Source of the DNA: Bacillota bacterium
GTDB taxonomy: Bacteria; Bacillota; Bacilli; Calditerricolales; Calditerricolaceae
Assembly: GCA_017577925.1 (NCBI GenBank)
Contig: PKQU01000047.1
Location: forward strand, 1 to 11,147
Reading direction: 5' to 3'
Length of the DNA: 11,147 bases
The notes beneath the pieces are model-generated. The model saw only the letters and a list, made by a program, of their open reading frames with translations. It searched no databases and was not told the DNA's origin. Shown piece after piece: positions 1-4,647 of the stretch (within the stretch, counting starts at the first letter, position 1; the number at the start of each line of letters is the position of its first letter). The position numbers and the translations under genes are program-made.

Positions 1-114
1 GACGTGGTGGTCCACGTCTTCCACCGTGAGGAGCGGGATTTCTACAACCTCGAGCGCCTGTGGGGCGATGCCCCCGTCGTCCCGCTTCCCAACCAACCGC
101 CGGTATTGGGTTGA
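1..114 (+). CDS. rsfS: Ribosomal silencing factor RsfS, C-terminal end (partial)
   Basis: This is the 3' end of a gene that starts before the window. Frame 1 is open from base 1 to the TGA at 112-114 and gives 37 residues. The stretch VVVHVFHREERDFYNLERLW is the typical C-terminal signature of the RsfS/Iojap/YbeB family, whose last conserved block reads roughly 'VVVHVF..e.R.fY.LE.LW.da'. From family knowledge, RsfS binds ribosomal protein uL14 and blocks joining of the 30S and 50S subunits in starved or stationary cells. The tail after the LWGDAP block is short and proline-rich, as is usual. The gene is followed at once by the leuS promoter, whose -35 box overlaps the stop codon. The identification rests on 37 residues but the motif is distinctive. 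Confidence 0.88.
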   Translation, partial: DVVVHVFHREERDFYNLERLWGDAPVVPLPNQPPVLG

Positions 115-140
115 CAACAAGCGGAAGATGTGCATATAAT
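111..140 (+). promoter_or_regulatory. Sigma-A promoter for the leuS T-box leader
   Basis: A perfect -35 hexamer TTGACA (111-116) and a perfect -10 hexamer TATAAT (135-140) are separated by 18 bases. The -35 box includes the TGA stop codon of rsfS (112-114), so leuS can be transcribed on its own from inside the end of the upstream gene. Transcription should begin near 146-149. The T-box leader lies directly downstream, which supports this being a real promoter and not a chance match. Confidence 0.85.
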
Positions 141-146
141 CCATTC

Positions 147-484
147 ACAACCTTTTGCTGTACACGGGCGTTGAAGAGGAGCAGTAGCCGCGCCGGCTGT
201 CGGCAGAGAGTTGACGGGTGGTGCGAGTCAACCGGCCGGTCGGCGAATCTCGCCTCGGAGCCCGCCGGGTGGAAGGAGCACGGGCGTTCCGTTCCCCGTC
301 CGGAGCTTTGTGTACATCCGGCCGTCTTCCCCACGATACGGGGGCAAAGGGAGTGCGCCCGCCGGACCGCGGGACACCTGCAGACAGACGTGCAGGTTGC
401 GGCGGGAAAATGGGCGCGCTAACTAGGGTGGTACCGCGGGAGCGAACCTCCCGTCCCTAGCGCGGTTGGGGGCGGGAGGTTTTT
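147..484 (+). promoter_or_regulatory. T-box riboswitch, leucine type, controlling leuS
   Basis: This leader RNA senses uncharged tRNA-Leu and lets transcription continue into leuS when charging is low. Stem I is closed by CGGGC (165-169) pairing with GCCCG (260-264). It shows the AGTA S-turn strand (183-186), the AG bulge (GAGAG, near 206-210) and a distal hairpin TTGAC/GTCAA (211-215/227-231) around a GGTGGTGCGA-type loop. The specifier reads CTC (249-251, after GAAT), a leucine codon that agrees with the gene downstream. The highly conserved T-box sequence AGGGTGGTACCGCG is at 425-438. Its TGGT (429-432) would pair with an ACCA tRNA end, which fits discriminator base A73 of tRNA-Leu. The antiterminator pairs CTAGGG (423-428) with CCCTAG (455-460) and CGGGAG (437-442) with CTCCCG (448-453). 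The middle part (about 270-420) should hold stems II and III, which I did not fold in detail. Confidence 0.95.
446..484 (+). terminator. T-box intrinsic terminator (conditional)
   Basis: ACCTCCCG (446-453) pairs with CGGGAGGT (473-480), and the stem runs directly into a T tract (480-484). The left arm is the same strand used by the antiterminator helix (448-453), so the two folds exclude each other. By the usual T-box mechanism, uncharged tRNA-Leu bound to the T-box sequence favours the antiterminator. Without it this hairpin stops transcription before leuS. Confidence 0.92.
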
Positions 485-548
485 CACGTGTTGGGGAGGC
501 CTTGCCGGCGGTTGGAGGAAACAACCAGCATGAAGGAGGGAGCGTACC
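485..548 (+). promoter_or_regulatory. leuS ribosome binding site and GTG start context
   Basis: AAGGAGG at 533-539 lies 9 bases before the GTG at 549 and fixes the start of leuS. The ATG at 530-532 overlaps this Shine-Dalgarno sequence and is out of frame with leuS, so it is not the start. A weaker GGAGG element at 514-518 is too far away. Nothing else is seen between the terminator and the gene. Confidence 0.85.
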
Positions 549-3026
549 GTGGCCAAGACGGGTGTGACCAGCACCTACAATCCAAAAGACATCGAACCGC
601 GCTGGCAGCGCGTGTGGGAAGAGCAGGGGACCCATCGCACCGACGAGGAAAGCGACAAGCCGAAATTCTACTGCCTGGAGATGTTTCCGTACCCGTCGGG
701 CCGTCTACACATGGGCCACATGCGCGTCTACTCCATCGGCGATGTCATTGCCCGTTTCAAGCGGATGAACGGTTACCGCGTGCTGCACCCGATGGGGTGG
801 GATGCCTTTGGGCTGCCGGCGGAGAACGCGGCCATCAAGTATGGGGCCCAGCCGGCCAAATGGACCTACGAGAACATCGCCTACATGAAGCAGCAGCAAA
901 AGTCCCTTGGTGTCAGCTACGACTGGTCGCGCGAGGTGACCACCTGCTCGCCCGACTACTACAAGTTTACGCAGTGGATGTTCCTGCTTTTCTACGAGCG
1001 CGGCCTGGCCTACCGGAAGAAGGCGCCGGTTAACTGGTGTCCGGAGTGCAACACCGTGCTGGCCAACGAGCAGGTGGAAAACGGGCGCTGCTGGCGCTGT
1101 GACACCGAGGTGACGAAGAAGGAGCTGGAGCAGTGGTTTCTGCGCATCACCGACTACGCCGAGCGCCTCTTGGCCGACCTGGACAAGCTGGAGGGGTGGC
1201 CGGAGCGGGTCAAGGTGATGCAGAAGAACTGGATCGGCAAGAGCGAGGGGGCCAACATTGCCTTTTCCGTGCCGGAACTGGGTGAGACGATCACCGTCTT
1301 CACCACGCGGCCGGACACGCTGTTCGGCGTTACCTACCTCGTTTTGGCGCCCGAGCATCCGCTGGTGGAGCGCCTCATCGCCGGCAAGGAGACGGAGACG
1401 GCGGTGCGGGCCTTCGTTGAGCGGATGAAGAAACTGCGCGATTTTGAGCGCACAGCGGCGGACGCCGAAAAGGAAGGCTTGTTCACCGGCGCCTATGCCG
1501 TCCATCCGCTGACCGGCGAGCGGGTGCCGATTTGGGTGGCCAACTATGTGCTGATGGATTACGGTACCGGCGCCGTGATGGGCGTGCCGGCCCACGACCA
1601 GCGCGACTTCCTGTTCGCCAAGAAATACAACCTGCCCATCCGCGTCGTGATCCAGCCGGCCGACGGCACGTCCCTCGACGCCGAGCGCCTGACGGAGGCT
1701 TATGTTGACGATGGCGTGCTGGTCAACTCCGGTGCCTTCGACGGGATGCCCAACCGCCAGGCCATTCGGGCCATCACCGAACATCTGAAGGAGAAAGGCC
1801 TTGGCGGGCCGGCGGTCTCCTACCGGCTGCGCGACTGGCTGATCTCCCGCCAGCGCTATTGGGGAGCGCCGATCCCGATCGTTTACTGCGACGACTGCGG
1901 CATCGTTCCCGTACCGAAGGAGCAGCTTCCCGTCCTCCTGCCCGACGATGTGGTCATCGACGGCAAGCGCAACCCGCTGACCACGTCGGAGTCCTTTGTG
2001 AACACGACCTGCCCGCGGTGCGGCAAGCCGGCCAAGCGGGAGACCGACACGATGGACACCTTCATCTGCTCGTCGTGGTATTTCTTCCGCTACTGCGACC
2101 CGCGCAACGACCGGATGCCCTTCGATCCGGAGAAGGTCAGCCGGTGGATGCCCGTCGACGAGTACATCGGCGGCATCGAGCACGCCATCCTGCACCTGCT
2201 GTACGCCCGCTTCTTCACCAAGGTGCTCTACGACGCCGGGCTGGTCAACGTCGACGAGCCCTTCGCCCGGCTCCTGACCCAGGGGATGGTCCTGAAGGAC
2301 GGGGCCAAGATGTCTAAGTCGAAGGGCAATGTCGTTTCCCCCGACGAGATCATCGAGAAGTACGGGGCCGACACGGGCCGGCTGTTTATTCTCTTTGCCG
2401 CGCCGCCGGAGCGCGATCTGGAGTGGAGCGACAGCGGCGTGGAGGGCTGCTTCCGCTTCCTCAGCCGCGTGTGGCGCTTGGTGGACCAGCATCTCGACCT
2501 CTTTGAAGACCGCCGACCGGCCGAGCCCGCCGATCCGGCGGCCAAGGCCCTGTACCGGCAGATGCACCAGACAATTAAAAAGGTGACCGAGGACATCGAC
2601 AAGCGTTACCAGTTCAACACGGCGGTCAGCGCGATCATGGAACTGGTCAACGCCATCTCCGCCTATCCGGAGGGCGCCGACCGCGGCACGCTGGCCGAGG
2701 CCATCGAGAAGACGATCGTGCTTCTGGCGCCCTTCGCCCCGCATATCGCCGAGGAGCTGTGGCACCGCATCGGCCATGCGGACAGCGTACATGCCCAGCC
2801 GTGGCCGACGTGGGACGAGGCGGCCCTCGCGGCCGACGAGGTGGAGATCGTCGTTCAAGTGAACGGCAAGGTGCGCGACCGCGTGGTCGTGCCGGCAAAC
2901 GCGTCGCGCGAGGAGATCGAGGCGGCGGTGTTGGCCCAGGAGAAGGTGAAGGCACACCTCGCCGGCAAAACGGTGAAAAAGGTGATTGTGGTTCCGGGCA
3001 AGCTGGTCAACCTGGTCGTGGGATAA
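549..3026 (+). CDS. leuS: Leucyl-tRNA synthetase (LeuRS)
   Basis: This cytoplasmic class I aminoacyl-tRNA synthetase attaches leucine to tRNA-Leu using ATP. The complete gene gives 825 residues, the usual bacterial length, from a GTG start with a good ribosome binding site. The ATP-binding HIGH-type motif is HMGH at residues 54-57 and the second signature KMSKS is at 587-591. A zinc-ribbon-like insert has CPEC (164-167) and CWRC (181-184). The CP1 editing domain, which removes mischarged amino acids, carries the threonine-rich TTRPDT starting at T252 and the VPAHDQRD block (346-353) with its conserved aspartate. A second cysteine cluster has CDDC (447-450) and CPRC (488-491). The C-terminal part ends with VQVNGKVR and a short tRNA-binding domain. 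No key motif is missing. Expression should be set by the upstream leucine T-box. The gene stands alone, between its own promoter and a strong terminator. Confidence 0.98.
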   Translation: MAKTGVTSTYNPKDIEPRWQRVWEEQGTHRTDEESDKPKFYCLEMFPYPSGRLHMGHMRVYSIGDVIARFKRMNGYRVLHPMGWDAFGLPAENAAIKYGAQPAKWTYENIAYMKQQQKSLGVSYDWSREVTTCSPDYYKFTQWMFLLFYERGLAYRKKAPVNWCPECNTVLANEQVENGRCWRCDTEVTKKELEQWFLRITDYAERLLADLDKLEGWPERVKVMQKNWIGKSEGANIAFSVPELGETITVFTTRPDTLFGVTYLVLAPEHPLVERLIAGKETETAVRAFVERMKKLRDFERTAADAEKEGLFTGAYAVHPLTGERVPIWVANYVLMDYGTGAVMGVPAHDQRDFLFAKKYNLPIRVVIQPADGTSLDAERLTEAYVDDGVLVNSGAFDGMPNRQAIRAITEHLKEKGLGGPAVSYRLRDWLISRQRYWGAPIPIVYCDDCGIVPVPKEQLPVLLPDDVVIDGKRNPLTTSESFVNTTCPRCGKPAKRETDTMDTFICSSWYFFRYCDPRNDRMPFDPEKVSRWMPVDEYIGGIEHAILHLLYARFFTKVLYDAGLVNVDEPFARLLTQGMVLKDGAKMSKSKGNVVSPDEIIEKYGADTGRLFILFAAPPERDLEWSDSGVEGCFRFLSRVWRLVDQHLDLFEDRRPAEPADPAAKALYRQMHQTIKKVTEDIDKRYQFNTAVSAIMELVNAISAYPEGADRGTLAEAIEKTIVLLAPFAPHIAEELWHRIGHADSVHAQPWPTWDEAALAADEVEIVVQVNGKVRDRVVVPANASREEIEAAVLAQEKVKAHLAGKTVKKVIVVPGKLVNLVVG

Positions 3027-3058
3027 AGAGGGGGGATTTCCCCCTCTTCTCCTTTTTT
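3026..3058 (+). terminator. Intrinsic terminator of leuS
   Basis: AAGAGGGGG (3026-3034) pairs perfectly with CCCCCTCTT (3040-3048) around a five-base loop, GATTT. Six T residues follow at 3053-3058 after a short CTCC spacer. The hairpin starts on the last base of the leuS stop codon, so leuS should be transcribed as a single gene. Confidence 0.9.
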
Positions 3059-3136
3059 CCGCGCCTTGTGCGCGTGTAAAGGATCCGCGCGTTCTTCATG
3101 CTAAGAAACGGAGGGATGGACGCGAGGTGAGAGCGG

Positions 3137-3847
3137 ATGCGCGCAACACTCCTTGTCGGCATGGCATGGCTGGGGCTGGTGGCGGCGGTGTCGTATCCCG
3201 CGCCCGGTCCGGCAGAGGCGCGCGCGGTGGCGCAGACGACCACGTCGGCGCAAATGGAGCAGGTAGCAAAGCCGGTGCGGGAGATCCACATCGACCTGTG
3301 GAAGCGCCGGCTCCACGTGCTGGAAAACGGCGTCGTCATTAAAACATACCCCATCGGGCCGGGAGCCAGCGCCACGCCGACCCCCATCGGCGAATTCTGC
3401 GTGGTGACCAAGTCGCGCAACTGGGGCGGCGGCTTTGGTACGCGCTGGCTGGGCCTCAACGTGCCCTGGGGCATTTACGGCATCCATGGCACCAATCGGC
3501 CGCATCTCATTGGCGGATATGTGAGCCACGGGTGCATCCGCATGCGGAACCGTGACGTCGAAGAGTTGTACGAGCTGATTCCCCATGGGACGCGGGTGGT
3601 GATCGACGGGCCGCTGTTTGGGTATGCCGGGGTGGAATACCGCAAGCTGGTGCGCGGCGACCGCGGTTCCCTGGTGGTGCTCGTCCAAAACCGCCTGCAG
3701 GCGGCGGGGTTTTATGCGGGACGTTGCCATGGCGTCTTTGATGGGGCTACGGAAGACGCGGTAAAGCGGTTTCAGCGGGAATGGGGCATGCCCGTGACGG
3801 GCCAGGTAGACTGGCGGGACTACGTGGCGCTGGGGCTCATCGAGTGA
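3137..3847 (+). CDS. Secreted L,D-transpeptidase (YkuD domain) with peptidoglycan-binding domain
   Basis: This 236-residue exported enzyme is predicted to form 3-3 cross-links in peptidoglycan, or otherwise transfer peptide stems, outside the membrane. Residues 5-19 are hydrophobic and precede an Ala-rich AEARA stretch, which suggests a Sec signal peptide cut near residues 28-30. The YkuD fold runs from about residue 48 to 162. It carries the HGTN motif (117-120) and the catalytic signature SHGCIRM, with His131 and nucleophile Cys133. A C-terminal peptidoglycan-binding domain (PG_binding_1 type, about 175-233) shows the usual LQ..GFY.G...G.FD..T..AVK.FQ pattern. The start ATG is preceded by GAGGTGA (3124-3130). 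YkuD proteins in Bacillus usually carry an N-terminal LysM, so the C-terminal binding domain is another family arrangement. The gene follows the leuS terminator, so it needs its own promoter, which is not obvious. The exact cell-wall role is unknown. Confidence 0.93.
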   Translation: MRATLLVGMAWLGLVAAVSYPAPGPAEARAVAQTTTSAQMEQVAKPVREIHIDLWKRRLHVLENGVVIKTYPIGPGASATPTPIGEFCVVTKSRNWGGGFGTRWLGLNVPWGIYGIHGTNRPHLIGGYVSHGCIRMRNRDVEELYELIPHGTRVVIDGPLFGYAGVEYRKLVRGDRGSLVVLVQNRLQAAGFYAGRCHGVFDGATEDAVKRFQREWGMPVTGQVDWRDYVALGLIE

Positions 3848-3850
3848 GCC

Positions 3851-3923
3851 TTTCGACATCTGTTAAGTGCAATTCCTTATTTACCGTCGAAAGAAAGGAA
3901 AATTTTTTGTCGAAATGTGCGAA
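3851..3923 (+). promoter_or_regulatory. Cluster of Spo0A-like 0A boxes upstream of the alpha-glucan operon
   Basis: TTTGTCGAA at 3906-3914 matches the published 0A consensus TTTGTCRAA at all nine positions. A second exact seven-base core, TGTCGAA, lies on the opposite strand at 3852-3858 (TTCGACA as written). A third copy, CGTCGAA at 3885-3891, differs from the core at its first base only. A poorer repeat, GTGCGAA at 3917-3923, follows the perfect box. The perfect box ends 18 bases before the predicted -35 element, about 57 bases before the likely transcription start, a position compatible with activation. Binding by Spo0A is inferred from sequence only. Spo0A itself is not in the window. Confidence 0.5.
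3873..3908 (+). terminator. Possible weak terminator after the L,D-transpeptidase gene
   Basis: TTCCTT (3873-3878) can pair with AAGGAA (3895-3900), followed shortly by a run of six T (3903-3908). The stem is short and AT-rich and the loop is 16 bases, so this is only a candidate. An outer inverted repeat, CTTTCGAC (3850-3857) with GTCGAAAG (3886-3893), overlaps it and may be a protein-binding site instead. Confidence 0.35.
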
Positions 3924-3932
3924 AAGTAAATA

Positions 3933-3961
3933 TTGAATAATTGATCTTAAAAATCTATAAT
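3933..3961 (+). promoter_or_regulatory. Sigma-A-type promoter of the alpha-glucan operon
   Basis: TTGAAT (3933-3938, five of six consensus bases) and a perfect TATAAT (3956-3961) are 17 bases apart. They sit in an AT-rich patch within otherwise GC-rich DNA, just downstream of the 0A-like sites. Transcription should start near 3967-3969, giving a leader of about 85 bases before the DUF4912 gene. No other promoter is evident in front of the four genes that follow. Confidence 0.75.
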
Positions 3962-3965
3962 CCAA

Positions 3966-3985
3966 GGTGTGGCTAAACCGACACC
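3966..3985 (+). other. Hairpin at the 5' end of the operon transcript
   Basis: GGTGT (3966-3970) pairs with ACACC (3981-3985), and the helix continues with GG (3971-3972) and CC (3978-3979) around a CTAAA loop, with one bulged G at 3980. It begins almost exactly where transcription is predicted to start. Hairpins at mRNA 5' ends often protect against decay, and that is the simplest reading here. There is no T tract, so it is not a terminator. Confidence 0.45.
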
Positions 3986-4052
3986 GAAGGCATCGCCGGC
4001 GTGACGGTTGCATACTGTTACTACTGTGTTGTGCCCAAGGAAGGGAGGACCG

Positions 4053-4553
4053 ATGACCGTGTCGCTGCCGGCTTGTTCATCGTACCGCCCCACCGAGTCG
4101 ACCCAGCTGGTGGCGCTGGTGCAAAATCCGCGCACCATCTTCGTGTATTGGGAGATTGGAGAAAGCCATCGCAAGTTGGCCGAGGAGATCACCGGGTGCG
4201 CGTGGGAGGAGCTGGCGTTTTTCCTGCGCGTTCACCAACTGGGTGACGGCGGGGGGAAAGGAGGGCTGGAACCCGTCGGCATGTGGGACATTCCCGTTCA
4301 CCGGGAAGCCAACAACTGGTACATCCACGCCCTTACCCCCGGCGCCTTCTATCGCATTCATTACGGCGTGCGCACCGCACGCCATGCGTTCTTGACCCTG
4401 CTCTATTCGCGCCTGCTGCAAACGCCGTGGACCTCACCGGATCAATACATCCCCCATCCGGCACACGAAGCGCCCTCCGTCATCACCCCGGACAGCTACG
4501 AGCTGACCCGTCTCCTGTCGACGAAGGAGTCGAACGCGCAGTCGAAAGGGTAA
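4053..4553 (+). CDS. DUF4912 domain protein
   Basis: This small soluble protein of 166 residues has no signal peptide or membrane segment. It matches the DUF4912 family pattern: a QLVALVQNPRTIFVYWEI block with VYWEI at residues 31-35, then alternating strands with WDIPV, NNWYIHALTPGAFYRIHYGV and a C-terminal helix. The family is largely uncharacterised, so no catalytic role can be given. I chose the ATG at 4053 because AGGGAGG (4042-4048) lies four bases before it. A GTG at 4059 would have a more usual spacing of ten bases, and the TTG at 4008 has no good ribosome binding site. It is the first gene of the alpha-glucan cluster, ending 94 bases before the GH57-GT4 gene. I infer an accessory or carbohydrate-binding role in glucan synthesis. 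The family assignment is fairly sure and the role is not known. Confidence 0.8.
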   Translation: MTVSLPACSSYRPTESTQLVALVQNPRTIFVYWEIGESHRKLAEEITGCAWEELAFFLRVHQLGDGGGKGGLEPVGMWDIPVHREANNWYIHALTPGAFYRIHYGVRTARHAFLTLLYSRLLQTPWTSPDQYIPHPAHEAPSVITPDSYELTRLLSTKESNAQSKG

Positions 4554-4647
4554 AAACCGTCTGGCTGTTCGCGCGGGTTGATCCGATGGTTTCGCTTGTC
4601 GACGTGGGCAACAGAGAGAGGCGATCTGCCGACGAAGGAGTGGAGTC

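Noticed and set aside
60..460. Three overlapping plus-strand open frames across the leuS leader
   Set aside because: This region is the promoter and T-box RNA. The frames have no ribosome binding site and their translations are arginine-rich and featureless.
488..1033. A 181-codon plus-strand frame overlapping the start of leuS
   Set aside because: It is out of frame with a certain leuS gene that covers most of it and shows no protein motif.
705..2957. A 750-codon open frame on the minus strand opposite leuS
   Set aside because: It lies wholly inside a certain leuS gene, its translation is rich in His, Arg, Leu and Val without known motifs, and it is explained by GC-rich third codon positions.
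3850..3893. The inverted repeat CTTTCGAC/GTCGAAAG as a terminator
   Set aside because: The 28-base loop and lack of an adjacent T tract make a terminator unlikely. The arms are better read as oppositely facing 0A-like sites.
4008..4052. A longer DUF4912 start at TTG 4008
   Set aside because: There is no Shine-Dalgarno sequence before it. The AGGGAGG at 4042-4048 points to ATG 4053 or GTG 4059, and the extra 15 residues do not look like part of the domain.
3962..4052. A metabolite riboswitch in the leader of the glucan operon
   Set aside because: I compared it by eye with cyclic-di-GMP and cyclic-di-AMP type conserved cores and found no match. Only a short hairpin and no terminator are present, and the leader is too short for most classes.
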